Shown in pieces: positions 42,957 through 52,061 of a stretch of DNA of 58,941 nucleotides; position 1 is the first letter of the stretch, and each line of letters starts with the position of its first letter. The DNA comes from Candidatus Peregrinibacteria bacterium (GTDB lineage: Bacteria; Patescibacteriota; Gracilibacteria; UBA1369; JABINC01). A program made the position numbers and the translations under genes. The stretch spans positions 1 through 58,941 of the forward strand of contig JABINC010000018.1 in NCBI GenBank assembly GCA_018697675.1. The letters run 5' to 3'. The notes below the pieces were generated by a model. That model made no database searches. It worked only from the letters and a program-made list of their open reading frames with translations, and had not been told where the DNA came from.

Positions 42957-43869
42957 TAAGTGGTTCTCATATATACTCGCTTTTTTACTCATTGGAGTTG
43001 TTTTTTATTTTTCAAAAGACCAATGGCAGTATTTCTCTAAGATCAAAGATGTATCATTGTATGGATTTTGTTTTGTATCTTTGTATTTTATATTGAGCCA
43101 AATCATCCAAGCTTTTCAATTGAAGTGGTATATGAAGATTTTTAAAATTGATCTCACAAACCATGAGGCTTTTGGCCTGATTTGTTTACAAGCTTTTGGA
43201 AACTATCTTCCTCTGAGCGGAGGGGTTGTCTCGAACATGGCTTATCTGAAAGCAAAACGGGAACTTCCTGTTGCGAGGTATTTCAGTTATTTACTCGGTG
43301 ATACTATCCTGAAGTTCTTTATTTACGGATTACTTGGCATCATCCTACTACTAAGCGGAAGCTTTATCTTTCATATGTTTGAAATAAATTGGATGGTTAT
43401 TCTATTTTTAGTTTGCCTTATCCTCTCATCTGCACTCTGTATTTTTTTCCCGACAGTAGAGAGGAAATCCGAACATAAAGTTATTGCATGGCTTCACCAT
43501 ATGCACGAAAGCTGGGCACTACTCCGAAAGAACAAAAATCTGATGTTAAAAAATACACTGACCCATATCTTGGTTTTGGTTCTAATTGCTTTACAGTTCT
43601 CAGTACTTTTTGATGAAATAGGGATTAAAATGAGCTTCTCTGCAATATTAATACTGACGATAATTACAAATATCATCAAAATCACTTCGTTATTTCCAGG
43701 CAACTTAGGTCTCAGAGAAACCGTCTCTGGAGGCGTAACAAAGATGTTCGGATTTAATTTTGCCAGTGGCTTCGCCGCATCTTTACTCGGTAGGGTGATT
43801 ACTATGATTTGGATTTTTCTCTTTGGAATTTACTTCTCGTTCTCGTTCAGTCGAGTACTACGAAAATGA
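42946..43869 (+). CDS. LPG-synthase-type membrane protein (possible lipid flippase)
   Basis: A 307-residue polytopic protein of the lysylphosphatidylglycerol-synthase membrane-domain family (PF03706, AglD-like). About eight hydrophobic segments are visible. QAFGNYLPLSGGVVSNMAYLK near residue 84 and the conserved FPGNLGLRETVSGG near 255 mark the family. Members without the soluble aminoacyl-transfer domain, as here, are thought to flip or translocate lipid-linked sugars. Start is the ATG at 42946, inside the end of the CDP-alcohol transferase gene. Its last 40 bp overlap the convergent GT2 gene. Confidence 0.83.
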   Translation: MKINKWFSYILAFLLIGVVFYFSKDQWQYFSKIKDVSLYGFCFVSLYFILSQIIQAFQLKWYMKIFKIDLTNHEAFGLICLQAFGNYLPLSGGVVSNMAYLKAKRELPVARYFSYLLGDTILKFFIYGLLGIILLLSGSFIFHMFEINWMVILFLVCLILSSALCIFFPTVERKSEHKVIAWLHHMHESWALLRKNKNLMLKNTLTHILVLVLIALQFSVLFDEIGIKMSFSAILILTIITNIIKITSLFPGNLGLRETVSGGVTKMFGFNFASGFAASLLGRVITMIWIFLFGIYFSFSFSRVLRK

Positions 43870-44819
43870 TCTTTCTTTTGCAAATAAAGCATCTGTTCTT
43901 GATTGGTTCGTATACGCCCGAGCATATCTGCGATGAGTGCTAGGATTATTGTGAGTACTCCAATTAGATTTAGGAGCCCCCCGAGGAATCCGAAAACTTT
44001 GAATGGAGAGAATGTGCCAACTTGTATGTAGTGGATCACAAGCCAAATATCGAGGCCCAGCCCCATAAGGAAAATTGCAATCCCTGATAATCCAAAAAAT
44101 CTCAGTGGTTGATAATCACGGTATGATCTAATTATGATAAGGAATGTATTGAGAGCATATTTAAATATACTGCTCGCCACACGAGATTTGCGATCTGCAA
44201 AATACTTTACTGAGATCGGCACTTCAGTGAGCCTGAATTCTTTATAAGTTAAATTTAAAATTGTCTCCTGTGTATAAGTAAATGTCCCGCTTAAGTTGAG
44301 ATTAAGCAGTACCTCTCTATTATATGCGCGGAAGCCACAAGCTACATCTCGGATCTTGTGTCCGGCCATTGTAGAAACCAAACGTGCGATTTGTTTATTC
44401 CCCCAATATTTCACACGAGACATGAATTCTGGCCTATCGCCTTCTTTGTGAAAACGATTACCTGTTGTAAAGTCTGCTCTATTTTTTAAAATTGGCTCAA
44501 GCAGGCTTGGGATATTATTAACGTCAAATTGGCCATCAGCATCTATGCTTAACATTATATCCGCTCCCATATGTAGAGACTGCTCTACCCCACTATGAAA
44601 TGCTGCCCCAACCCCTTTATTTGTACCGTGCGAAAACACTTTCGCCCCACATTCTCTTGCGATTTTCTTTGTATTGTCTGTACTTCCATCGTCTACTACC
44701 AAAACTTCAATTTCATCGACCCCATTCAATTTCTTCGGCAAAGATCTGAGTGTATCACCTATTCTCTCCTCTTCGTTGAGAGCAGGCATGTAAATAACTA
44801 GTTTTATTTTATTATCCAC
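43830..44819 (-). CDS. Polyprenyl-phosphate glycosyltransferase (DPM1/GtrB-like GT2)
   Basis: A 329-residue protein. The GT2 domain has IYMPALNEEERIGDTLRSLP, VVDDGSTDNT and SIDADGQFD (DxD) in the first 110 residues, and ACGFRAYNREVL near 165. Two hydrophobic segments near residues 235-260 and 270-300 anchor it. Such enzymes load a sugar onto polyprenyl phosphate for GT-C transferases outside the membrane, and several GT-C proteins are encoded in this window. Its start overlaps the end of the UDP-sugar dehydrogenase gene by 8 nt, so the two are coupled. Its last 40 bp are coding on both strands. Confidence 0.9.
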   Translation of the reverse strand: MDNKIKLVIYMPALNEEERIGDTLRSLPKKLNGVDEIEVLVVDDGSTDNTKKIARECGAKVFSHGTNKGVGAAFHSGVEQSLHMGADIMLSIDADGQFDVNNIPSLLEPILKNRADFTTGNRFHKEGDRPEFMSRVKYWGNKQIARLVSTMAGHKIRDVACGFRAYNREVLLNLNLSGTFTYTQETILNLTYKEFRLTEVPISVKYFADRKSRVASSIFKYALNTFLIIIRSYRDYQPLRFFGLSGIAIFLMGLGLDIWLVIHYIQVGTFSPFKVFGFLGGLLNLIGVLTIILALIADMLGRIRTNQEQMLYLQKKDHFRSTRLNENEK

Positions 44820-46086
44820 GTCCTATACCTTTATATATTATTAAAGAATTTTCAAATGATTTTTTGTCCCAGATGTTTTTCCCATCTACTAAACATGAGA
44901 TATTGTGTTTTTCAAAATCGTCAACTGTTAATTGTTTGAAATCGCTGTGCCCTGTAGCCAAAACAATTGCATCCGCTTTTTCCAATAACTCATCTATTGA
45001 TTGAACCGTCGAATCATCCAAGCAATATGGATCGAACACTTCTACCGCCTTTGCTTTTTCTTCCAGAATTGAAATGATTTTCAAGGCTGGACTTTCTCTT
45101 TTATCACCAATATCTGGCTTATAAGCTACTCCCAAAACACCTACTACCATCTCTTTTATTACTTTGTTTTTTTCGGTAAGAATTTTTTCTAAAACTTTTA
45201 TTGTATATGCCGGCATGGAATTATTTATTTCGCGAGCAGTTCTAAGAAATCTGTGATCAAAACCAATGTGCCGAGCCTTCTCTATCAGGTAATAAGGATC
45301 TACCGGAATGCAATGACCGCCTACTCCACAACCAGGGAAATGTGGCATAAAGGCGAATGGCTTATTTGAAGCGCCTTTGATCACATTTTGCAGATCAATT
45401 CCCATTGCATCGAATGACTGCGCTAACTCATTCACGTATGCGATGTTAATATCTCGGAAAGTATTCTCAATTATTTTTGTCGCCTCAGCTTCTTTTAGTG
45501 TTGCCATCTCATTGACTTCTGCATCGAGAAATGAACGATAAAAATCTGCCGTACGCTTACACCCTTCTAAAGTCGTCGCACCAACATTTCTAGGAATATT
45601 GTATACATTCCATTTTGGATCACCTGGATTAATTCTCTCTGGACAATGAGCAATATCAAAATCTACACCCGCCTTCATTCTCGTCTCAAATTCTAAAAGT
45701 GGAGCAACTATATCATCGCAAATACCTGGATTGATTGTCGATTCTATAACTACAATACTGCCTTTTTTCAGATATTTCGCACAAGTTTTTGTCGCACCTT
45801 TGACTGGACCCAAATCTGGCAAATAACCATCGGTGATCGGGGTTGGCACACATACTATAAAAATATCTGCACCCTCTAATATAGAGTCATCTAGTGAGAC
45901 TTCAAATGACACCTCTTTGATATCTTTCTCCGCCTGTTCATCTTCTATTGGAGCCTTCCCATTTTGTATAAAATCAATTTTCTCTTCACTTAAATCAAAG
46001 CCTACAACTTCGTTCTTCGAATTTTTAGCTATAGCACAGGCAAGTGGGAAACCTACATATCCGAGGCCAATAACTGCAACTTTCAT
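44812..46086 (-). CDS. UDP-N-acetylhexosamine 6-dehydrogenase (WbpA/WecC type)
   Basis: A 424-residue NAD-dependent dehydrogenase. MKVAVIGLGYVGFPLACAIAK opens it. FIVCVPTPIT, VVIESTINPG, AHCPERINPGDP, the Lys/Asn region EATKIIENTFRDINIAYVNELA and the catalytic Cys in PGCGVGGHCIPVDPYYL follow. The ER-x-x-PG and GVGGHCIPVDP signatures place it with enzymes oxidising UDP-GlcNAc, UDP-ManNAc or UDP-GalNAc to the uronate, unlike the UDP-glucose enzyme at 14342. A TTG at 46110 is less likely than the ATG at 46086. With the DegT aminotransferase, acetyltransferase and WbpG-like amidotransferase it supplies most of a 2,3-diamino-uronate pathway. Confidence 0.92.
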   Translation of the reverse strand: MKVAVIGLGYVGFPLACAIAKNSKNEVVGFDLSEEKIDFIQNGKAPIEDEQAEKDIKEVSFEVSLDDSILEGADIFIVCVPTPITDGYLPDLGPVKGATKTCAKYLKKGSIVVIESTINPGICDDIVAPLLEFETRMKAGVDFDIAHCPERINPGDPKWNVYNIPRNVGATTLEGCKRTADFYRSFLDAEVNEMATLKEAEATKIIENTFRDINIAYVNELAQSFDAMGIDLQNVIKGASNKPFAFMPHFPGCGVGGHCIPVDPYYLIEKARHIGFDHRFLRTAREINNSMPAYTIKVLEKILTEKNKVIKEMVVGVLGVAYKPDIGDKRESPALKIISILEEKAKAVEVFDPYCLDDSTVQSIDELLEKADAIVLATGHSDFKQLTVDDFEKHNISCLVDGKNIWDKKSFENSLIIYKGIGRG

Positions 46087-46238
46087 TTGAGAGAGGGTTT
46101 TTAGTGACAAAATATTGTTTTGTCGTTTTAAGTGGCGTCAAGGTATCAAAAATACTTATCAAAAGCAACTTAACGACTTTTCGTATATGAAATTTTAAAA
46201 TGAGATGTTAAAATCTCACCTGATTTATTATTGCTTAC

Positions 46239-47291
46239 ATGTTTAAAAAATTAAGAAAAAACCTAGTAACGATACTAATTATCGTAAATATTATCTTTAC
46301 TATTCTTTTTACGTTGTGGTTTTTTGTTGAAGTACCAGTGAAAAAGTTTCACGATACAGAGATTACAAGTCACAATATTTTTGAAGCCGCTTATTATGCT
46401 ACAAGAGATCGTCGTTGGAATGCAGCTCTAGAAAAAATAAAGGTCATCGAAGATGCCGAAGAGAAAAAAACAGAATTGCATAATTATATCGAGGATATCC
46501 CCGTTACTCAGTGGTTCAACCTGCTCTACCCTTATCAAAATAAGGCCTTTGGAGAATTGAGCACTCTCTATAAGGATGATGAGCAATGGCCAGAGCTTAG
46601 AGAACTTTCTCAGAAATACATAGAAATTGATCCACGAAATGCAAAATATTATTACCTAATAGGATTAAGCTACTTTCATGAAGGAGGGTTAGAAAAAGCG
46701 GAAACTGCATACTATGAAACTTTGGAAATCGATGCCACACATGTAGGGACTTTGAAACAGTTGGGCTCTTTATTGATTTCAAAAGGCCAGTACTACAAGA
46801 TAAGACGAATTTTGGAACCATATGTTGTGAGTAGCTCATATCTCACTAATAAAATGTGTTTTTTCTGGGGGGAGACTGGATTCACTGGTACTCAGAAAAA
46901 ATGTCAGACCATTCAACTTGATGATAACCAAAGAAAAACTGTAACGCATTGGCCTGGAGAAATACTTAATAATATCAACCAATTAAAGTATGTCCGTATC
47001 GACCCTCCACAAGGCACCTTTAAAGTAGAAAGTGTTAAAATCAATATTCGTAATGCACCTGTCCTAAATTACACTACCTTTTCTAACTGGAATCGTTCTG
47101 CTGACGTAAAACACCTTGAAGCGAATGAATTTACAACAGTCGGAAATGACCCATACATCTACACTATACTCAAAAGTGGAATTGCCGTCGAAGAAATCGA
47201 ATCTGTTGAATTTGATCTCACTTATACAGCTGTAGGCACGGACAAAGAAATTATCCAATTTATTCAAATGATTGATACGAAAAATTTATAA
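46239..47291 (+). CDS. Membrane-anchored TPR protein
   Basis: A 350-residue protein with one N-terminal membrane helix (about residues 9-30, TILIIVNIIFTILFTLWFFV) and an extracytoplasmic body. Residues 110-190 have TPR-like helices (YYYLIGLSYFHEGGLEKAETAYYETLEID). The last 150 residues are beta-rich with two Cys and no recognised family. Its TAA overlaps the ATG of the CotH-like gene (TAATG), so the two are translationally coupled and probably act together at the cell surface. A small hairpin (TGAGAT/ATCTCA) lies in its leader. Confidence 0.8.
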   Translation: MFKKLRKNLVTILIIVNIIFTILFTLWFFVEVPVKKFHDTEITSHNIFEAAYYATRDRRWNAALEKIKVIEDAEEKKTELHNYIEDIPVTQWFNLLYPYQNKAFGELSTLYKDDEQWPELRELSQKYIEIDPRNAKYYYLIGLSYFHEGGLEKAETAYYETLEIDATHVGTLKQLGSLLISKGQYYKIRRILEPYVVSSSYLTNKMCFFWGETGFTGTQKKCQTIQLDDNQRKTVTHWPGEILNNINQLKYVRIDPPQGTFKVESVKINIRNAPVLNYTTFSNWNRSADVKHLEANEFTTVGNDPYIYTILKSGIAVEEIESVEFDLTYTAVGTDKEIIQFIQMIDTKNL

Positions 47292-50200
47292 TGAAAAAAT
47301 ACTCTCGATTTAAAATAGGAATTTTGATTACCTTATCGCTTATCAATATATCGATAGTGATTGTATTTATCATGAGTTTTTCTTACACAATTGCAAATGA
47401 AAGGAAATGCTGTGAAGGGCTCACAAGTCTGTTGCAAGCAAAAGAACTGGAGTATCGAAATACACGTAAGCACTTCCCATTGATGCTGTATAAAATTGGT
47501 AAAGCTTTTTCAAAACCATCTATAAAAAAAGTTAAAAAAACTCTCGATAGTAACCAAATATCTTACTTGGAAGTAGAGATCGAATCAGATTCACTAAACC
47601 TTTTGCATAGCGATATGCCTATAAGTGGCAAGCAATATGTACCAATTCGAATGGAGTCAGGGGGTGATTGGATAGATGCAGAATTAAAATACAGAGGGGA
47701 CTCTTATTACCACTGGGGATTTGAGAAGAAGTCTTATACTATAAAACGTGAAAATGGAGCCAAGCTCAACCTTATTAATCCAAAGAACTCCAACTTTATC
47801 GCAGACCGTGTTGCAATGACTGTCGCAAATGATTTCGGATTACTGAATCCAAAATATGACTGGATTGGGCTTTTTGTTAATGATGAATTCAAAGGAGTCT
47901 TCTCCTTGGTTGAAGGCTTGGATGATAAATTTGCTACGGCAAATGACTTGGACTTCATCCTAGAAGGTGAAAGACTCTCGTTTTCACTAACAACGGGGCA
48001 ACCATTGTTTTTTGATACAAAAAAATGGAGCCTTGCAGCTGGACAAATGGTAGATGATAAACAGTTTTCAAATTTTCTCAAAGCTATCAATACGAAAGAC
48101 TACAAAGCTTTTTTTGGAATGGTTGACCTTGATTATATGGCGAGATTTTATACTTGGGCCAGTCTGATTAAAAACCATAATTACGACAGTACTCATAATT
48201 GGCGACTTGGGCACAAACAAGGAACTTTTTATCCAACTGCATGGGACCCTGTTGCATGGCTTTTTGTAGGAGAAGGTATTGAGGAAGTTAACTCACCGGT
48301 CTCATCTCTACTTCGAAGAAACTCATACTTTAATCAACTTTTTGTAGAAACACTATGGCATCAAATAAATTCTGATCTGTCGGAAAAAATAATGACTTAT
48401 ATTGATGAGAATCAAAACCAATTAAAGGATTTATTACAATATGATGATTTCAAAGGAGGTGCTTATCACAATCCAAAACGTATGCGCTTCCCGCAAGAGA
48501 CAGGGCAAATTTTAGAATCTATGGATGAATTGAAAACTACTGCGCAAAAAAGAATTGATACTCTCAAAACAAAACTTCAAAACAATACCCTGTTCTATAA
48601 AGTGCGAGACAACTATCTGTACATTGAATACAATGGTATTGCAGGGTCATATTTAGATTCAATATACAATGACCAAATATTTGAGGGTTTCGGTGCAGTT
48701 GAGACATTTAATGACTCTCAGTACGAAACTTTGCCAACCTTTTTAGCTAGCAAACGTTTACTAGTAGGTGGAAGAGTAATCGCTGGTGCTTATGCAACAT
48801 ACTGCCCCTTAGTTTACCGAATACCAATTGACTCAAACCGTCCTTTAGATATTGTCTTTAGACATTCGCTTACTGATGAAACTATGTCACCAGAGGTGAA
48901 AGATTTTGAAATTTCTGATTGCCACATGAATTTTGATATTCCTCAAATACATTCCACATCAACAGCCCCATCTAAAAATCCAATCCTAAAATTAGACTTT
49001 AAGCAAATAGGTGTCGCTGAGTTCTTTGACTTCAATGAAAAATCTAAAGAAAAAATACAAATTAAAATTGATGATTTAGATACAAAAGGTAAGTTCGAAA
49101 AGGATAAATACTCTGACCTTATTACAATGAAATTTGATGACTATTATTTGAATAATGATGAGTTCTCCTTGATTGAGCGGCTACATGAAAGTGAGAATTT
49201 TGTCCGCGCACAGGCAGAGGCAAAGAGCTTGCATCTACCTACTCCATCAGCACATCTCGTCTCTGTCGAAGCCAATAACTTCCACATAGGAGATTACTAT
49301 TTGATCGAAGCTCCTAGTAAAGCATTTATAGAAAAAAATAAACTCACTTCTGACACAGATATATATCGTAAAACTGGATTCGACACCTTATCTGTTGAGA
49401 ATTGGGACAAGATAACTACGGATCCACGTGTCGACGAAGATAGTAAAGATATCCTTGCTGACTTACTTGAAAAAGCTCAGGAACAAAAAGATCTTGAGAA
49501 GTACATAGATACAGACAATTTTACAAATTTCTATAATTTCATAAAACATACTGGAAATGAGAATCTGGACTACTTAATTTATTACGATAATACACAAGGT
49601 AAATACCTATTCATTCCTTATTATTATTCTTATTATAAATCTGATAATTTCGAAATCCGAGATCCATTAATTATGAATATCTTTAATTATATGGAAGGAT
49701 CAGGCAAGGTTGCCGTTCTAGGAAAATCCAATTTGGGTCCTCTAGCTAAGTATCAAAAAGGAGATCAAATAATCCTTAAAAAGGATATAAATATAAAGGA
49801 TACTGTGACAATCCCCTCAAATCTGGAACTAATTATAAAGCCAGGAGTGCAGATTGAAATTGCAAAAAAGGAATCAATTATTTCTTATGGGAAGATTATC
49901 GCTGAAGGAACGAAAAATAATCCTATTGTCATAAAGTCCAAAGGGAAGAAGCCATTTGGTGTTTTTGCTTTAATTGGAGAAGGGGCTAATGACAGTGTCA
50001 TTAAATTTGTTAACGTGAAAAATGGAAGTGAGACTTTCTATAACAATGTTTATATTTCTGGGATGTTCTCTGCTTATCATGTCGGAAATATAACTGTCGC
50101 AAACTCTAAATTTGAAGGCTCTCAATCTGATGATGGGCTTAACATTAAATATGCAACTGCGACTATTGTAGATTCGGTATTTGAAAATAATTCTGCAGAT

Positions 50201-50620
50201 GCAATCGATTTGGATTTTGTTGTGGGAACTGTGAAAAATAGTACATTTGATGGGAATGGAAATGACAGTATCGACACTTCAGGATCCACTGTAGTTATAC
50301 GCGAAAATATTATCAAGAAGTCAGGTGATAAATGTATAAGCGTCGGTGAAAATAGCTCTGCCACTGTCGAAAACAATTTACTTTCACAATGCAATATAGG
50401 TATTGAGGCGAAGGATCTTTCGAAAGTTACCGCTACTAACAATATTTTTGACGGCAATAAAACTGCACTTAATGCTTACCAGAAAAAAGAGTTTTTTGGA
50501 GGGGCTACAATAAATGTGATTGATTCTGTATTCAAAGATAATCTCAAAAAATCAACTCTCGAAAATACATTCAAAGGTAAAAAACTCAAAACTGATGACT
50601 CAAAGATCGAGATAAGATGA
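47291..50620 (+). CDS. Surface CotH-like kinase with beta-helix domain
   Basis: A 1109-residue membrane-anchored protein (helix at about residues 8-30). Residues 95-420 form a CotH kinase-like domain (PF08757): ELKYRGDSYYHWGFEKKSYTIK, WIGLFVNDEFKGVFSLVEGLDDKF and HNWRLGHKQGTFYPTAWDPVAW. Residues about 590-790 look like a second, degenerate CotH-like copy (TMKFDDYYLN, GDYYLIEAPSKAFIEKN, KYLFIPYYYSYY). The last 290 residues are a right-handed beta-helix with repeats such as NSKFEGSQSDDG and DSVFENNSADAID. CotH proteins phosphorylate surface proteins. Substrate and activity here are unknown. The final 35 residues are basic. Confidence 0.82.
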   Translation: MKKYSRFKIGILITLSLINISIVIVFIMSFSYTIANERKCCEGLTSLLQAKELEYRNTRKHFPLMLYKIGKAFSKPSIKKVKKTLDSNQISYLEVEIESDSLNLLHSDMPISGKQYVPIRMESGGDWIDAELKYRGDSYYHWGFEKKSYTIKRENGAKLNLINPKNSNFIADRVAMTVANDFGLLNPKYDWIGLFVNDEFKGVFSLVEGLDDKFATANDLDFILEGERLSFSLTTGQPLFFDTKKWSLAAGQMVDDKQFSNFLKAINTKDYKAFFGMVDLDYMARFYTWASLIKNHNYDSTHNWRLGHKQGTFYPTAWDPVAWLFVGEGIEEVNSPVSSLLRRNSYFNQLFVETLWHQINSDLSEKIMTYIDENQNQLKDLLQYDDFKGGAYHNPKRMRFPQETGQILESMDELKTTAQKRIDTLKTKLQNNTLFYKVRDNYLYIEYNGIAGSYLDSIYNDQIFEGFGAVETFNDSQYETLPTFLASKRLLVGGRVIAGAYATYCPLVYRIPIDSNRPLDIVFRHSLTDETMSPEVKDFEISDCHMNFDIPQIHSTSTAPSKNPILKLDFKQIGVAEFFDFNEKSKEKIQIKIDDLDTKGKFEKDKYSDLITMKFDDYYLNNDEFSLIERLHESENFVRAQAEAKSLHLPTPSAHLVSVEANNFHIGDYYLIEAPSKAFIEKNKLTSDTDIYRKTGFDTLSVENWDKITTDPRVDEDSKDILADLLEKAQEQKDLEKYIDTDNFTNFYNFIKHTGNENLDYLIYYDNTQGKYLFIPYYYSYYKSDNFEIRDPLIMNIFNYMEGSGKVAVLGKSNLGPLAKYQKGDQIILKKDINIKDTVTIPSNLELIIKPGVQIEIAKKESIISYGKIIAEGTKNNPIVIKSKGKKPFGVFALIGEGANDSVIKFVNVKNGSETFYNNVYISGMFSAYHVGNITVANSKFEGSQSDDGLNIKYATATIVDSVFENNSADAIDLDFVVGTVKNSTFDGNGNDSIDTSGSTVVIRENIIKKSGDKCISVGENSSATVENNLLSQCNIGIEAKDLSKVTATNNIFDGNKTALNAYQKKEFFGGATINVIDSVFKDNLKKSTLENTFKGKKLKTDDSKIEIR

Positions 50621-50624
50621 TTAA

Positions 50625-51191
50625 TTACATTTCGATTTTTATGTAATCCATATCAGCGTTTACTGCGGCTTCGATTCCAAAAGTTGAGTCTTCGAAAACC
50701 AGGCAATCTTCCGGCATCGCTCCAAGATGAGTAGCGACTTTCAAGAAACATTCTGGATCTGGCTTAGCTTTTTCTACATCGTCTCGGGTCACTATATAGT
50801 CAAAATAATCTGTGAGTCCAAAATGATCTAGGAGAGACATTGCGTTCTTTTTGCTACCCATTGTCGCAAGCCCAATTGAGTGAGTGTGCATTGCTGATTT
50901 TAGAAGCTGAATAAGTGGCCGATTTAATTTTATAGATTGGAATGTTTTTTTGTAATACTCTGTTTTTAATTTGCGAAGATTTAGAGCTTCCTGCTCAGTC
51001 ATATCCGGTGCAAGCTCTTTTATAAGTTCTGGCGTACCCAGCCCGAAATATTGCTCATATTCCTCCTCTGTGATCTCTACCCCCATATCAGAAAATGCAT
51101 GGATATATGCGAGTGCATTGGCTCTTTCTGTGGCCGCCAAAGTCCCATCCAAATCGAAAATCAGGCATTTTTTATGAGAGATGTCGTACAT
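50625..51191 (-). CDS. HAD-superfamily hydrolase, beta-phosphoglucomutase-like
   Basis: A 188-residue HAD protein with a helical cap. Motif I is FDLDGTLAATE, the cap spans about residues 20-80, motif II is LATMGSKKN, motif III is KAKPDPECF and motif IV is VFEDSTFGIEAA. It resembles the phosphatase/phosphomutase branch acting on small sugar phosphates. It lies 10 nt after rmlA on the same strand, so it probably serves the same nucleotide-sugar pathway, for example by managing glucose-1-phosphate. Confidence 0.87.
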   Translation of the reverse strand: MYDISHKKCLIFDLDGTLAATERANALAYIHAFSDMGVEITEEEYEQYFGLGTPELIKELAPDMTEQEALNLRKLKTEYYKKTFQSIKLNRPLIQLLKSAMHTHSIGLATMGSKKNAMSLLDHFGLTDYFDYIVTRDDVEKAKPDPECFLKVATHLGAMPEDCLVFEDSTFGIEAAVNADMDYIKIEM

Positions 51192-51201
51192 CGTGATGTT
51201 T

Positions 51202-51939
51202 TTAGTTTTTGTTTAATTCTATATCTCTGACTATACTTGCAGCTTCAAACATACTTTCAAATGTTCCAGTGTCTTGCCAAACACCTTTTACCAAACTTGC
51301 TTTGAGAGCATCTTTTTCAAGATAGATTTTATGCAAGTCCGTAATCTCAAGTTCGCCACGAGGTGATGGAGTCAGCTGATCTATATAATCAAATACATGT
51401 TCGTCATAAATATAAAGGCCTGTCTGTGCATAATTTGATTTTGGATGCTCTGGTTTTTCTTCAATTGAAATTGCATCCATATTTTCATCAAATTCAATAA
51501 CTCCAAATCTGTGAGGATCTGGAACCTCTGTTGCAAAAATTACAGCTCCCTGCCCTGACGCATCAAACTCATCGAAGTCAGCTTTGAATGTATCGATAAA
51601 AAGATTGTCACCGAGGATCAGCGAACATTTGTGTCCGTAGGCAAAGCTGCGAGCGAGGCCGAGACCGTGAGCGAGGCCGAGCGGCTTATCTTGAACCTCA
51701 TAAGAAAAATTTATGTCCTCTCCAAATCCTTTTCCACTACCCAGTAGATTTATAAAATCCCCCGCATGTTCAGGCGCCACAATTATCAAAATATCCTTCA
51801 CTCCCGCATCCAGCAAAGTCTGGATTGGGAAATAAATCATTGGTTTATTATAAAGTGGTAACAATTGTTTACTAGTCACCTTTGTCATCGGCCGAAGCCT
51901 TGTCCCAGAACCTCCCGCAAGTATTACACCTTTAATCAT
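51202..51939 (-). CDS. rmlA: Glucose-1-phosphate thymidylyltransferase
   Basis: A 245-residue nucleotidyltransferase making dTDP-glucose. KGVILAGGSGTRLRPMTKVTSKQLLPLYNKPMIYFP is the classical RmlA opening, followed by LILGDNLFID, the EKPEHPKSNYAQTGLYIYDE block and SPRGELEITDLHKIYL. It is shorter than the 290-residue tetrameric RmlA of enterobacteria, as in the short-form group. It is divergent from rmlC with facing promoters and an operator-like repeat between them. Confidence 0.93.
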   Translation of the reverse strand: MIKGVILAGGSGTRLRPMTKVTSKQLLPLYNKPMIYFPIQTLLDAGVKDILIIVAPEHAGDFINLLGSGKGFGEDINFSYEVQDKPLGLAHGLGLARSFAYGHKCSLILGDNLFIDTFKADFDEFDASGQGAVIFATEVPDPHRFGVIEFDENMDAISIEEKPEHPKSNYAQTGLYIYDEHVFDYIDQLTPSPRGELEITDLHKIYLEKDALKASLVKGVWQDTGTFESMFEAASIVRDIELNKN

Positions 51940-51966
51940 TGTTTTTTGGTTAAATCAGCACCGAGA

Positions 51967-51995
51967 TTCTAGTGCATTTGAGAAGTGTAGGCAAT
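51967..51995 (-). promoter_or_regulatory. Predicted rmlA promoter
   Basis: On the minus strand, -35 TTGCCT (51995-51990) and -10 TAGAAT (51972-51967) are 17 nt apart. The expected leader is about 21 nt. Confidence 0.65.
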
Positions 51996-52022
51996 GCCTC
52001 TTAGAGGTTGTCTTAGAGGCAA
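51996..52022. promoter_or_regulatory. Operator-like inverted repeat between rmlA and rmlC
   Basis: TGCCTCT (51996-52002) and AGAGGCA (52016-52022) are inverted copies. Inside lies the palindrome CCTCT-T-AGAGG (51998-52008), and CTTAGAGG occurs twice. The element fills the gap between the two opposed -35 boxes and overlaps the rmlC -35, a good place for a shared repressor. Confidence 0.55.
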
Positions 52023-52037
52023 CAAAACAATATAATC
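52009..52037 (+). promoter_or_regulatory. Predicted rmlC promoter
   Basis: A -35 TTGTCT (52009-52014) and a perfect -10 TATAAT (52032-52037) are 17 nt apart. The leader to the ATG at 52062 would be about 18 nt, with no Shine-Dalgarno. Confidence 0.75.
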
Positions 52038-52061
52038 CCTTTGCTAATCTAAATTATATAT

